This document shows, piece by piece, positions 34,427 through 43,932 of a stretch of 64,000 bases of DNA (position 1 is its first letter; every line of letters begins with the position of its first letter). The notes beneath the pieces are model-generated. The model saw nothing but the letters and a program-made list of their open reading frames with translations. It was not told where the DNA came from and searched no databases. This DNA comes from Hyphomicrobiales bacterium (GTDB taxonomy: Bacteria > Pseudomonadota > Alphaproteobacteria > Rhizobiales > Rhizobiaceae): NCBI GenBank assembly GCA_900472605.1, contig UCJD01000001.1, positions 1-64,000 of the forward strand, read 5' to 3'. The position numbers and the translations under genes were made by a program.

Positions 34427-35863
34427 ATGCGGATCGCTGTTGGCGGAATTCATACGGAGTGCAGCACCTATTCGCCGGTGCTGATGGCCGTCGAGGACTT
34501 TCGCGTCCTCAGGGGCACGGACCTTCTGGGGGCCGAGTATTTCAATTTTCTGAAGGCCGATGGCGTCGAGCATCTGCCGCTTCTGCATGCCCGCGCGGTG
34601 CCGGGTGGTCCGGTCTCCCGCGTCGCCTACGAAGCCTTCAAGAGCGAGTTCCTCGCCCTCCTGAAGGCGGCATTGCCGATCGACGGACTGTATCTCGCCA
34701 TGCATGGCGCGATGAATGTCGAGGGCATGGACGACGCGGAGGGCGACTGGATCTCGGCAGCTCGCGCGGTTGTCGGGCCTGATGTGGTCGTTGCGGCGAG
34801 CTATGACCTGCATGGCAATGTCAGCCAGAAGATCATCGATCAACTCGATATCTTCGCCGCCTACAGGACGGCGCCGCATATCGATGTTCGCGAAACCATG
34901 GTGCGAGCGTGGTCGATGCTGGTCGATGCGTTGAAGAGCGGCACGCGCCCCGGTGTCGCATGGGCGCCCGTACCGGTTCTTTGGCCCGGCGAGCGCACCT
35001 CGACGGAAGATCAACCGGCGAAGGCTCTCTATGAGGCGCTGCCGGTCTTCGACGAGCGTACGGGCGTTCTCGATGCCAATCTGATGGTCGGCTATGTCTG
35101 GGCCGACGAGCCGCGGGCGACCGCCTGCGCTGTCATCACGGCGACCAGCAAGGGTGCTGCGGCCAAGGCTGCGGAAGAGATCGCACTTTCCTATTGGAAC
35201 GCACGCGCGGATTTCCGCTTCGGTCCCGTCACCGGGCCGCTGTCGGAGATGCTCGATATCGCCGAGAAAGCCGAGACCTCCCCCGTCATCCTCGCCGATT
35301 CCGCCGACAACCCGACGGGCGGCGGCGTGGGCGATCGCGCCGACGTGCTGAACGCGCTGATCGAGCGCAGCTTTGATGGCGCGCTGATCGCGGGGATCAC
35401 CGATCGTCCCGCCGTCGAGGCCTGCTTTGCCGCGGGCAAGGGCGCCACGCTCGCGCTGGCGATCGGTGGCAGTCTCGACGGATCGAGCACGCCGGCCAAG
35501 GTGCAGGCCGAAGTCGTGCTGCTGTCCGATACCGGCACCGCAGCCGAGCGCCAGGCGGTCGTGCGCGTTGGCGGGATCACCATCGTGCTCGCCGCGCGCC
35601 GTCGCCCCTATCACAACATCGCCGATTTCACCTTGCTCGGGCTTGATCCGAAGGCCGTCCGCCTCCTGGTCGTCAAATCCGGCTACCTCTCGCCGGAACT
35701 GGCGCCGATCGCCAATCCGAACCTGATGGCGCTGACACAGGGTGTGGTGAACCAGCATATCGAGGGGCTGGCCAGTAATCGCCGCGCGCGGCCTGCCTTC
35801 CCCTTCGATCGCGATTTCAGCTACATCCCGCAAGCGCGCTTTTCGGCGCGATGGCACGACTGA
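34427..35863 (+). CDS. M81-family metallopeptidase (MlrC-like), second copy
   Basis: Protein of 478 residues, homologous in plan to the M81 gene at 28297-29772 but clearly diverged. The N-terminus MRIAVGGIHTECSTYSP matches the family. Metal ligands are D127 and H129 in YDLHGNVSQ and H151 in TAPHIDVRET, again with the spacing 2 and 24 residues seen in MlrC. DSADNPTGGGVGD is another conserved stretch. It starts 10 bases after the GH20 stop with AAGGAG upstream. Two M81 enzymes in one locus suggest two cleavage steps on related substrates. Confidence 0.87.
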   Translation: MRIAVGGIHTECSTYSPVLMAVEDFRVLRGTDLLGAEYFNFLKADGVEHLPLLHARAVPGGPVSRVAYEAFKSEFLALLKAALPIDGLYLAMHGAMNVEGMDDAEGDWISAARAVVGPDVVVAASYDLHGNVSQKIIDQLDIFAAYRTAPHIDVRETMVRAWSMLVDALKSGTRPGVAWAPVPVLWPGERTSTEDQPAKALYEALPVFDERTGVLDANLMVGYVWADEPRATACAVITATSKGAAAKAAEEIALSYWNARADFRFGPVTGPLSEMLDIAEKAETSPVILADSADNPTGGGVGDRADVLNALIERSFDGALIAGITDRPAVEACFAAGKGATLALAIGGSLDGSSTPAKVQAEVVLLSDTGTAAERQAVVRVGGITIVLAARRRPYHNIADFTLLGLDPKAVRLLVVKSGYLSPELAPIANPNLMALTQGVVNQHIEGLASNRRARPAFPFDRDFSYIPQARFSARWHD

Positions 35864-35880
35864 TAGGAAATAACTGATAG

Positions 35881-35915
35881 CCTGGCGGTTTCGGTTTCAC
35901 ACCGAACCTGCCAGG
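35881..35915. other. long hairpin between M81 and MFS genes
   Basis: CCTGGCGGTTTCGGT (35881-35895) pairs with ACCGAACCTGCCAGG (35901-35915) with two mismatches and a 5-base loop. No T run follows. It lies in the 101-base gap after the second M81 gene and before the MFS gene. It could be a stability element, an attenuator or an operator. Confidence 0.5.
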
Positions 35916-35964
35916 TCGCGCTCGGCCAAGATGACCGTGCGCCGACACCGCCACGAATTCGACC

Positions 35965-37164
35965 ATGACCCGCTTCCTTCCCGCCGTCTTCCGCGACCCG
36001 ACCATCCGGGTAAGCATGCTTGCGATCTTTGCTTTCGGCGTCGCGAGTGCCGCCACCTCTCCCTATCAATCCGTCGTCGGCATCCGCGAACTGGGGTTGA
36101 GTAACGGGCTCTATTCCGCGCTGATTTTTTCCGCCGCTGCCGTCAACGTCATCGTCAGCATCCTGCTCGGCAATCTGGCGGACCGGCTCGGCGAATATCG
36201 CACCATGATGCTTACGGTCGCGATCTTCGGCGTGCTCGGCTATGGCGCGATCTACATCCTGCCGCACCAGGCAACCTTCGTGGTCAGCGCGCTGCTGCTT
36301 TTGCCGATCTATGGTTCGTTGAATTCGCTGCTCTTCGCGAACGTTCGCCAGACAACAACCGGCATGCCGCGCAACGACGTCGCGAGGGTCAATTCCGGTG
36401 TGCGCGCGATGATGTCGCTCTCCTGGGTCCTGGTGCCCGGCATCACCGGCCTGCTGCTCGCCCGGTCGCCGAGCATGCTACCGGCCTATCTGTTCGCCGG
36501 CATCGCCTGCGCCATCTGCTTTGGCCTCATCGCGCTCTTCCTGCCGCGCCAGACGGGGACGGACAAGGCCGCCAGCCGCCATCTTTCCTATCTGGCGGCG
36601 CTCGGCGAGGTCGTCTCGCCGCCTGTGCTGGTGCGGGTTCTCGCCATCGCGCTCATCAGTTCCACGCTGCATGTCAACGGCGCCATCCTGCCGCTGATCG
36701 TCACCGGCGCCGCGCACGGGACGGTCGCCGACCTCGGCATCCTGATCGGCATGGTCGCCTTCCTCGAAGTCGTCTTCATCATCATCTGGGGTCGGGCGCA
36801 AAGGATCATGAGCCATGTGACGGCGCTCGCGATCGGCGCGAGCATCTATGTCTTCTATCTCACGCTGCTCGGCTTTGCGACCGCGCCCTGGCATGTCTAT
36901 GCGCTCACCTTGATCAGCGGCATTGGGGCCGCTGCGCTGATCAGCATCCCGATCACTTATCTGCAGGACCTGATCGCCGAGCGTCCGGGATTGGGCAGCG
37001 CGCTCATCTCTGTCAACATCTTCATCAGCGCCGGCCTGAGCGCGCTGCTCTTTGCCATCGGCACGGCGGTCAGCAGCTATTCTGGAACAGCCTTCATCGG
37101 CGCGCTTGCCGGCGTGATCGGTTTGGCGATGCTCTTGTATTTCGACCGCCTGGGACGTCGTTGA
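35965..37164 (+). CDS. MFS transporter, sugar efflux (SET)-like
   Basis: Major facilitator protein of 399 residues with about 12 membrane segments. The SATSPYQSVVGIRELGLS-type start of helix 1, the loop GNLADRLGEYRTMM after helix 2 and RVNSGVRAMMSLSWVLVPGI in helix 5 resemble sugar efflux transporters. It follows the GH20-M81 genes in the same direction with a 101-base gap holding a hairpin, so it may be an operon member with reduced expression. It could import or expel a saccharide or amino compound of that pathway. Confidence 0.83.
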   Translation: MTRFLPAVFRDPTIRVSMLAIFAFGVASAATSPYQSVVGIRELGLSNGLYSALIFSAAAVNVIVSILLGNLADRLGEYRTMMLTVAIFGVLGYGAIYILPHQATFVVSALLLLPIYGSLNSLLFANVRQTTTGMPRNDVARVNSGVRAMMSLSWVLVPGITGLLLARSPSMLPAYLFAGIACAICFGLIALFLPRQTGTDKAASRHLSYLAALGEVVSPPVLVRVLAIALISSTLHVNGAILPLIVTGAAHGTVADLGILIGMVAFLEVVFIIIWGRAQRIMSHVTALAIGASIYVFYLTLLGFATAPWHVYALTLISGIGAAALISIPITYLQDLIAERPGLGSALISVNIFISAGLSALLFAIGTAVSSYSGTAFIGALAGVIGLAMLLYFDRLGRR

Positions 37165-37249
37165 AGCCCCGTAGTAGCGCAATGTTGAACTGACGAGGGA
37201 AAACCGTCGTGTAATATCGCAGCCGAAACGGATGGATGGAGGATCAATC

Positions 37250-38137
37250 ATGAATCGGCTAACCGCGAAGGACTTCCCCCAGGAGCTGCTTGAGCTCTAC
37301 GATTATTACGCGCATGGCAGGATTACCAAGCGTGAGTTCCTCGACCGCACGAGCAAGTTCGCCGTCGGCGGCCTGACCGCCGCCGCGATCCTCTCCTCGA
37401 TGAGCCCGAACTATGCATTGGCGACGCAGGTGGAGTTCACCGATCCCGACATCATCGCCGAATACATCACCTATCCCTCGCCCAACGGGAATGGCGACGT
37501 GCGTGGCTACCTCGTTCGGCCGGCGAAGGCCGAGGGGAAGGTGCCGGGTGTGGTGGTCGTGCACGAAAACCGGGGGCTCAATCCTTATATCGAGGACGTT
37601 GCGCGGCGCGTTGCCAAGGCCGGCTTCATCGCGCTTGCGCCCGATGGCCTGACTTCCGTCGGCGGCTATCCAGGAAATGACGAGAAGGGCCGTGAACTGC
37701 AGCAGACGGTTGATCCGCAGAAGCTGATGAACGACTTCTTCGCCGCGATCGAGTTTCTGATGAAGAGCGACCTCACCACCGGCAAGGTCGGCATTACCGG
37801 CTTCTGCTACGGCGGGGGCGTGGCCAATGCTGCGGCCGTCGCTTATCCCGAACTCGGCGCCGCCGTGCCGTTCTACGGACGCCAGCCAAGCGCCGACAGC
37901 GTCGCGCGCATCAAGGCGCCGCTACTTCTTCAATACGCGGAACTTGACAAGGGCATCACCGACGGCTGGCCGGCCTACGAGGCGGCGCTCAAGGCGGACA
38001 AAAAGGTGTACGAGGCCTATATCTATCCCGGCGTGAACCATGGTTTTCACAATGACTCGACACCGCGCTACGACGAAGCGGCCGCCAAGCTCGCATGGGA
38101 GCGTACAGTCGCCTGGTTCAAGAAATACCTGGTCTGA
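37250..38137 (+). CDS. dienelactone hydrolase family protein
   Basis: Alpha/beta hydrolase of 295 residues. An N-terminal helical segment has [16 protein letters not shown] and then [17 protein letters not shown], resembling a Tat signal with Lys-Arg in place of Arg-Arg. The catalytic nucleophile is C186 in [13 protein letters not shown]; the Asp is in [13 protein letters not shown] and the His in GVNHGFHND, the Cys-Asp-His triad of dienelactone hydrolases. The start is the ATG at 37250 behind GGAGG. Probably acts on a lactone or ester outside the cytoplasm or at the membrane; substrate unknown. Confidence 0.87.
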   Translation: MNRLTAKDFPQELLELYDYYAHGRITKREFLDRTSKFAVGGLTAAAILSSMSPNYALATQVEFTDPDIIAEYITYPSPNGNGDVRGYLVRPAKAEGKVPGVVVVHENRGLNPYIEDVARRVAKAGFIALAPDGLTSVGGYPGNDEKGRELQQTVDPQKLMNDFFAAIEFLMKSDLTTGKVGITGFCYGGGVANAAAVAYPELGAAVPFYGRQPSADSVARIKAPLLLQYAELDKGITDGWPAYEAALKADKKVYEAYIYPGVNHGFHNDSTPRYDEAAAKLAWERTVAWFKKYLV

Positions 38138-38155
38138 ATGCTTCCGATGGGGTTT

Positions 38156-38179
38156 CCAACAGCCGGTGTCGGCTGTTGG
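38156..38179. terminator. terminator-like hairpin between convergent genes
   Basis: CCAACAGCCG and CGGCTGTTGG form a perfect 10-bp stem with GTGT as loop, centred between the hydrolase gene and the oppositely oriented penicillin-binding protein gene. T runs are weak on both sides. Confidence 0.55.
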
Positions 38180-38195
38180 AGCTTAGCTTGGCTGG

Positions 38196-39923
38196 TCAGT
38201 ATCCGACCAGCAGGTTCTGTCCGAAATCGGGCTGAACGCCCAGCATGGGCGCGACACGCTTGACGATATCGGCCACCATGGGCGCAGCAGTCTCCGCGGC
38301 GAGGTTCAGGTTGTGCAAGCCCGTCAAGGGCTGATCGATGAATGACAAGATCACGTATCGGGGGTTCTGCATCGGGAAGCCCGCGAGGAAAGAGTTGAAG
38401 CTCAGCTTGTGTGAATAGACGCCGTGAATGACCTTGTTGGCCGTTCCGGTCTTGCCACCGACATGGAAGCCGGGGACATCGGCGGTTCGCCCTGTGCCCT
38501 GTTCGCCATTCAGCTTGAAGAGATATCGGATGGTGTCGCTGGTGCTTTTCTTCACGACTGGTTGCTCGGTCTTTGCGGCCTCTTCACGCGTGCGTGGCAG
38601 GAAGGTTGGCTCGATCAGTTCGCCGCCGTCCAGAAGAGCCGCGCCGGCGACTGCCGTTTGCATCGGCGTTGTGGCAACGCCGTGGCCGAAGGCGGCGGTG
38701 ATGGAGTTGATCTTCTTCCAGACTCTCGGCTGGCTCGGCGCTTTCACTTCTGGCAACTCCGTCTGCATCTTCGACAGCAGGCCGAAGCGCGTTAGGTATT
38801 CTTTCTGGATATCCATGCCGACGACATCCATCATCTTGGCGGTGCCGACGTTTGACGAGTAACGGAAGATTTCGGGGATCGACAACACGCGTCGCGGAAC
38901 GTCACGGTCGTCATGGATCGTGAAGCCCCCGTAATGGAGCGGCGTGCTTGCGTCAAACGTATCGGACAGCTTGATCTTTCCAGTGTCGATTGCCATTGCG
39001 ATCGAGAAGGTCTTGAAGACGGAGCCCATCTCGTCGGTGCCATTCGACATCCGGTTGAGCCACCCCTTGTCGCCATCCGCTTGCGGATCGTTCGGGTCGA
39101 AGTCTGGTGCCGAGGCCATGGCGAGCACCTCGCCGGTGTAGATATCAAGGATGACAGCGCCGGCCGATTGCGCCTGATATCGACCAATCGCATCGGCCAC
39201 GACGTCGTGCACGGCGTTCTGCGCGCGGATATCGATGGAAAGCTTCACGGGTTCCAGGCTGCCGGCGACGGTCAGGCCGGTCGAGGCGAGGGCGGAAAGG
39301 CCCTGATCGTCGAGATACTTCTCCATGCCGCTGACGCCGTGATTGTCGATGTCGACATATCCGAGGATGTGCGCCGCAGTGCGGCCGCCGGGGTAGAAGC
39401 GCTTCACTTCGGGGCGGAAGCCGATGGCGGGAATGCCGAGCTTCAGCACTTCGCTCTGCTGCCTTGGGCTCAGCTGGCGCTTCAGCCATGCGAAATGCGA
39501 GCGCTTGTTGGAGAGTTTCTGGTAGGTCGAACGCTTGTCGAGATCGGGAAAGACGGTAGCGAGCTTTTCGACCGCGTCATCGACATCGACGATCTTGATC
39601 GGTTCGGCGAACATCGACACCGTGCGGATATCGGTCGCAAGCAGCTCCCCGTTGCGATCCAAGATGTCGGGACGCGACGCGACCGACGAAGGCTTGGGAA
39701 GGATTGCGGAGGTGGCGCTGTCGCCGTGGACGCCGTAATAGATCAGCTTGCCGCCGATGACGCCGTAGGCGAGCACAAGCACGGTGCCCAATATCGCCAG
39801 GCGCGATCTCGGCGTGGGCGCTTTGCGGCGCGGCTTCACCAAGCGCCTGTTGCTGTCGCGTGAGCCGAATTCCAGACTGACGAGCCGCCCGCTTCTGGAT
39901 GCTAGTGTTTGAAGAATGGACAT
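38196..39923 (-). CDS. FtsI-like class B penicillin-binding protein (septal transpeptidase paralogue)
   Basis: Membrane-anchored peptidoglycan transpeptidase of 575 residues. A basic N-terminus is followed by one membrane segment at about residues 42-62 (LAILGTVLVLAYGVIGGKLI). The dimerisation module contains RPDILDRNGELLATD. The transpeptidase motifs are S301-VFK, S356-SN and K491-TG (GGKTGTAN), all intact. It resembles FtsI/PBP3, which builds the division septum. It is not in a division and cell wall cluster, so it is probably a second copy with a special role. A CtrA-type box lies 65 bases upstream. Confidence 0.92.
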   Translation of the reverse strand: MSILQTLASRSGRLVSLEFGSRDSNRRLVKPRRKAPTPRSRLAILGTVLVLAYGVIGGKLIYYGVHGDSATSAILPKPSSVASRPDILDRNGELLATDIRTVSMFAEPIKIVDVDDAVEKLATVFPDLDKRSTYQKLSNKRSHFAWLKRQLSPRQQSEVLKLGIPAIGFRPEVKRFYPGGRTAAHILGYVDIDNHGVSGMEKYLDDQGLSALASTGLTVAGSLEPVKLSIDIRAQNAVHDVVADAIGRYQAQSAGAVILDIYTGEVLAMASAPDFDPNDPQADGDKGWLNRMSNGTDEMGSVFKTFSIAMAIDTGKIKLSDTFDASTPLHYGGFTIHDDRDVPRRVLSIPEIFRYSSNVGTAKMMDVVGMDIQKEYLTRFGLLSKMQTELPEVKAPSQPRVWKKINSITAAFGHGVATTPMQTAVAGAALLDGGELIEPTFLPRTREEAAKTEQPVVKKSTSDTIRYLFKLNGEQGTGRTADVPGFHVGGKTGTANKVIHGVYSHKLSFNSFLAGFPMQNPRYVILSFIDQPLTGLHNLNLAAETAAPMVADIVKRVAPMLGVQPDFGQNLLVGY

Positions 39924-40221
39924 CGGATCCAGCTTGCCAAATAGCGCGCATACGAATTGTTAGTGTGCATCAGCTAGCGCCGAGATCGTTAATGCGGTGT
40001 TAACGAATTGCTTTGGCCTGGCTCATTTCACAAAGAAGTCATTCCAACGTCGTCACCTTGCTACTGAAGGTGGCGACAGCAGTCGGGCCTGTGCTGCCAT
40101 TGCTTGTCTATGGCGCATGACAGCTTCTCGTGTCGTCCATAAAATGGCGCTCCGGCCGTTTGCCGCCTGCCTGCGCTTCCGACTCGGCGCTCTTCCCTCT
40201 TCCTCAACGTACCGACGAGAA
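39924..40221. other. 298-base gap between PBP and putA genes
   Basis: No gene is visible. It holds the PBP promoter region with the CtrA-type box at 39989-40004. The remainder, towards the end of putA, shows no clear terminator or coding frame. Confidence 0.4.
39989..40004 (-). promoter_or_regulatory. CtrA-type binding site upstream of the FtsI-like gene
   Basis: TTAATGCGGTGTTAAC is an exact match to TTAA-N7-TTAAC, the consensus of the alphaproteobacterial cell-cycle regulator CtrA. It lies 65 bases before the start codon of the FtsI-like gene, a usual distance for CtrA sites. It is flanked by C and G so that CGTTAA-N7-TTAACG is symmetrical. The match is direct; regulation is inferred. Confidence 0.6.
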
Positions 40222-43200
40222 TCAGCCGATGGACATGAGGCTCGCATTGCCACCGGCGGCGGCTGTGTTGATCGAGGTAGACACCTCTTCCAGCAGCCAG
40301 TTCAGGCAATAGGCTTCGGGATTGCGCTCCAGCTCCGCGGTCGAGGCCGCCTGCGTCAGGAGCAGCGGGCCGGACATGGCCGCGATCTCCTGCAGCATCG
40401 AGGCGATACGTGCGCTGTCACCCTCGATGAGGGCGCCCGAGAGGATATCGCTCGTGCTCCTGCCGTTGCCGAAGGCGATGCGCTGGGAAACGCTTACGGG
40501 AAGGTCCTTCAGGCTGCTGCGAAGGCTGTCGGTGCACTCGATGAAGGCCTTGTTGCCGGTTGCCAGCACGGAGGACATCTGGCGATGCAGGCCGGTTTCA
40601 GAAACCGGCGCGCAGAAGATGGTACCGCGCGCATGGAGTGCGTAGATGTTGCGTTCGCCGACGGGGCCGGTGAGCTCGCTTTCCAGACCAAGCGCCGATT
40701 GGCTGCCGAGGTTGCGGGCCATCTCGGCCTCGTCATGCAGTTCGCGCGCGTCGAGCCACTTGGCGAAATCCGAAAGCGCCGGATCGCTATAGACAGAGCT
40801 GTGCTGCGGCGGGATAGGCGGTGTCTTCACCAGGCGGCCGAGATAGAGCGGTCCGCCGGCCTTCGGGCCGGTGCCGGAAAGCCCGCGCCCGCCGAAGGGC
40901 TGAACGCCGACCACGGCGCCGATGACGTTGCGGTTGACATAGACGTTGCCCACTTCGATGCGAGAGGTCACGCGGGCGATGGTTTCGTCAAGGCGGGTGT
41001 GCAGGCCGAAGGTCAGTCCATAACCAGTGGCGTTGATCTCGTCGACGAGGCGATCCAGATCCTGCCGGCGCCAGCGAATGACATGCAGCACCGGCCCGAA
41101 CACTTCCCGCTTCAACTCGGAGATGGTGTTGAGTTCCACGATCGTCGGAGCGACGAATGTGCCATGCTGTGTTTCTGTCGGCAGCTCGATGCGTTCGACC
41201 TGGCGGCCAAGCGCCTGCATGGACATTACGTGGGTCTCGATGATCTCCCTCGCATCGGCGGTGATGACGGGGCCGATATCGGCGGAGAGGCGATTGGTGT
41301 TGGCGATCGTCAGCTCGCGCAGCGCGCCTTTGAGCATCGTCAGCGTGCGGTCGGCCACATCGTCCTGCAGGCAGAGAATGCGCAATGCCGAGCAGCGCTG
41401 GCCGGCGCTGTCGAAGGCCGATGCGATGACGTCGCCCACGACCTGTTCGGCAAGTGCCGAGGAATCGACGATCATCGCGTTCTGGCCACCGGTTTCGGCG
41501 ATGAGCGGGATCGGCTTGCCATCGGCCGACAGACGTTTGGCGAGTTCGGCCTGGATCAGCCGGGCGACTTCGGTCGAGCCGGTGAACATGACGGCCGCCG
41601 TCTCCGGCGCGGCGACAAGTGCCGCGCCGACGCTGCCTTCGCCGGGGACAAGCTGCACGACATCCTGCGGAACGCCCGCCTCATGCAGGATCCTGACGGC
41701 CTCCGCGGCAATGAGCGGCGTTTCCTCGGCGGGCTTGGCGAGAACGGAGTTGCCTGCAACCAGTGCTGCCGCGACCTGGCCGCTGAAGATCGCCAGCGGG
41801 AAGTTCCAGGGGCTGATGCAGACCACTGGGCCCAGCGGCGCGTGTGACGGTCCCAGCGTGCGGCGCGCCTGCTCGGCGTAGTAGCGCAGGAAGTCGATCG
41901 CCTCGCGCACCTCGGCGATGGCGTTCTGCACCGATTTTCCGGCTTCACGGATGATCAGGCCGAGCAGCGTTTCCATGCGGGTTTGCATGATGTCGGCCGC
42001 GCTGTCGAGCAGTGCTGCGCGGTCGGCGGGCGAAACACCGGCCCAGGATGCCGCGGCGGTTTGCGCCACCTGCATCGCCGCTGCGACCTCCGATGGCGTT
42101 GCCTCACGAACCTGGCCTACCGCGTCCCTGTGGTCGGCGGGGTTGAACACGTCGCGGGCGCCGTTGATGTCGGTCGCCTGGCTAGGCAGGGCGCGCCAGC
42201 CCTTCGTTGCGCTTTCGCCCAGCAGATGGGATAGGTGATCGAGCACGGTTTCACTGGAGAGATCGAGGCCCGCGGAGTTGACACGGGTGCCGTAGAGTTC
42301 GCCCGGAAGCGAGATCTTGTCGTGCTTCTGCCCGACGATCGGCATCTTCGAGACGATCTCGGCCGGGTCGGCGATCAGGTCTTCGATCGAAACATCAGGG
42401 TCGGCGATGCGATTGACGAAGGAGGAGTTGGCGCCATTCTCCAGCAAGCGCCGCACGAGATAGGCAAGCAACGTTTCGTGCGTGCCGACGGGTGCGTAGA
42501 TGCGGCAAGGGCGGTTCAGGTTCTGTCGGCCGACCACCTCGTCGTAAAGCGGTTCGCCCATGCCATGCAGGCACTGGAACTCGTACTTGCCGACATAATA
42601 GTCAGAGCCGGCCATCTGGTAGATGGTTGCCAGCGTCTGGGCGTTGTGGGTGGCGAACTGCGGGAAGATTGCATCCGTCGCCGCCAGAAGCTTCCTGGCG
42701 CAGGCGATATAGGACACATCGGTGTAGACCTTGCGTGTAAACACTGGGAAATCTGCAAGCCCGTCGACCTGTGCGCGCTTGATTTCCGCGTCCCAGTAAG
42801 CACCCTTGACGAGGCGCACCATGATGCGGCGGCCGGCGCGGCGCGCCAGATCGATGATGAAATCCAGCACGAAGGGGCAGCGCTTGCCGTAGGCCTGGAC
42901 GACAAAGCCCATGCCGTTCCACCCCTCCAGATCGGGGTCGAGGCAGAGCGTTTCCAGAAGGTCGAGCGAAAGTTCGAGGCGGTCGGCTTCCTCGGCGTCG
43001 ATGTTGAGGCCGATATCGTAGGACTTCGCGATCAGCGCCAGCGCTTTCACCTTCGGCAGCAACTCGTCCATGACGCGGGCGCTCTGCGCGCGTGCGTAGC
43101 GCGGATGCAGCGCCGAAAGCTTGATCGAAATGCCCGGTCCTTCGTAGATGCCGCGACGATCCGAAGCCTTGCCGATCGCGTGGATCGCGCTCTCGTAATC

Positions 43201-43932
43201 CCTGTAGTAGCGTTTCGCGTCGGCGCCTGTGGTCGCGGCTTCGCCCAGCATGTCGTAGGAATAGCGGAAGCCGCGTTGCTCCAGCGGATTGGCCCGCTGC
43301 AAGGCTTCGTCGATGGTCTCGCCGGTGACGAACTGCTCGCCCATCATCCGCATCGCCATATCGACGCCGCGGCGGATGACCGGTTCGCCACAGCGGGCGA
43401 TCAATCGGGTCAAGGCGGCCGAAAGGCTGCGGTCGGCGACCGTCGATGTCAGCTTGCCGGTAACGACGAGACCCCAGGTGGCGGCGTTGACGAAGAGCGA
43501 GCGACCACCGCCGAGATGCGCCTTCCAGTCGCCCTCGGAAATCTTGTCGCGGATAAGAGCGTCGCGCGTCGCCTTGTCGGGAATGCGCAGCAGCGCCTCG
43601 GCCAGACACATCAGCGCGATGCCCTCCTGGCTGGAAAGCGAATATTCGTGCACCAGCCCCTCGACGCCGGTGCCCTTGTGCTTGGCGCGTAGCGCCTCGA
43701 TCAGCTTGCGCGCGGTGTCGGCGGCTGCTTTCCTCACGTGATCGGGAAGGGTTGCGGCTTCAACCAGGCGTGGCACGCAGATCGTCTCCGGCGTACGATA
43801 AGCAGCGGTAATCGCGCGGCGCAGATCGCTCTGCTGGCGGATCGGAGGGGCAAACCCGTCAAAAGGATTTGCAGAGCCGTTGGCCTGCTCTACTGTGACT
43901 TCGACTGCTGCCGCGTCGGTGGTGATTGCCAT
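40222..43932 (-). CDS. putA: bifunctional proline dehydrogenase / glutamate-semialdehyde dehydrogenase PutA
   Basis: Enzyme of 1236 residues converting proline to glutamate in two channelled steps. The N-terminal half is the FAD proline dehydrogenase barrel (VRLVKGAYWDAEIKRAQ, and GNSVLA-preceding YEFQCLHGMGE). The C-terminal half is an aldehyde dehydrogenase with C847 in SAGQRCSALR and the Glu in LIAETGGQNAMIV. A final 150-residue part is a degenerate dehydrogenase-like domain, as in other long PutA proteins. The ribbon-helix-helix DNA-binding domain of enteric PutA is absent; control falls to the divergent Lrp-type gene. The start is the ATG at 43932 behind AGGAG. Confidence 0.97.
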   Translation of the reverse strand: MAITTDAAAVEVTVEQANGSANPFDGFAPPIRQQSDLRRAITAAYRTPETICVPRLVEAATLPDHVRKAAADTARKLIEALRAKHKGTGVEGLVHEYSLSSQEGIALMCLAEALLRIPDKATRDALIRDKISEGDWKAHLGGGRSLFVNAATWGLVVTGKLTSTVADRSLSAALTRLIARCGEPVIRRGVDMAMRMMGEQFVTGETIDEALQRANPLEQRGFRYSYDMLGEAATTGADAKRYYRDYESAIHAIGKASDRRGIYEGPGISIKLSALHPRYARAQSARVMDELLPKVKALALIAKSYDIGLNIDAEEADRLELSLDLLETLCLDPDLEGWNGMGFVVQAYGKRCPFVLDFIIDLARRAGRRIMVRLVKGAYWDAEIKRAQVDGLADFPVFTRKVYTDVSYIACARKLLAATDAIFPQFATHNAQTLATIYQMAGSDYYVGKYEFQCLHGMGEPLYDEVVGRQNLNRPCRIYAPVGTHETLLAYLVRRLLENGANSSFVNRIADPDVSIEDLIADPAEIVSKMPIVGQKHDKISLPGELYGTRVNSAGLDLSSETVLDHLSHLLGESATKGWRALPSQATDINGARDVFNPADHRDAVGQVREATPSEVAAAMQVAQTAAASWAGVSPADRAALLDSAADIMQTRMETLLGLIIREAGKSVQNAIAEVREAIDFLRYYAEQARRTLGPSHAPLGPVVCISPWNFPLAIFSGQVAAALVAGNSVLAKPAEETPLIAAEAVRILHEAGVPQDVVQLVPGEGSVGAALVAAPETAAVMFTGSTEVARLIQAELAKRLSADGKPIPLIAETGGQNAMIVDSSALAEQVVGDVIASAFDSAGQRCSALRILCLQDDVADRTLTMLKGALRELTIANTNRLSADIGPVITADAREIIETHVMSMQALGRQVERIELPTETQHGTFVAPTIVELNTISELKREVFGPVLHVIRWRRQDLDRLVDEINATGYGLTFGLHTRLDETIARVTSRIEVGNVYVNRNVIGAVVGVQPFGGRGLSGTGPKAGGPLYLGRLVKTPPIPPQHSSVYSDPALSDFAKWLDARELHDEAEMARNLGSQSALGLESELTGPVGERNIYALHARGTIFCAPVSETGLHRQMSSVLATGNKAFIECTDSLRSSLKDLPVSVSQRIAFGNGRSTSDILSGALIEGDSARIASMLQEIAAMSGPLLLTQAASTAELERNPEAYCLNWLLEEVSTSINTAAAGGNASLMSIG

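Noticed and set aside
39997..41847. 616-residue plus-strand frame opposite putA
   Set aside because: It is antisense to PutA, whose motifs and length are fully normal on the other strand.
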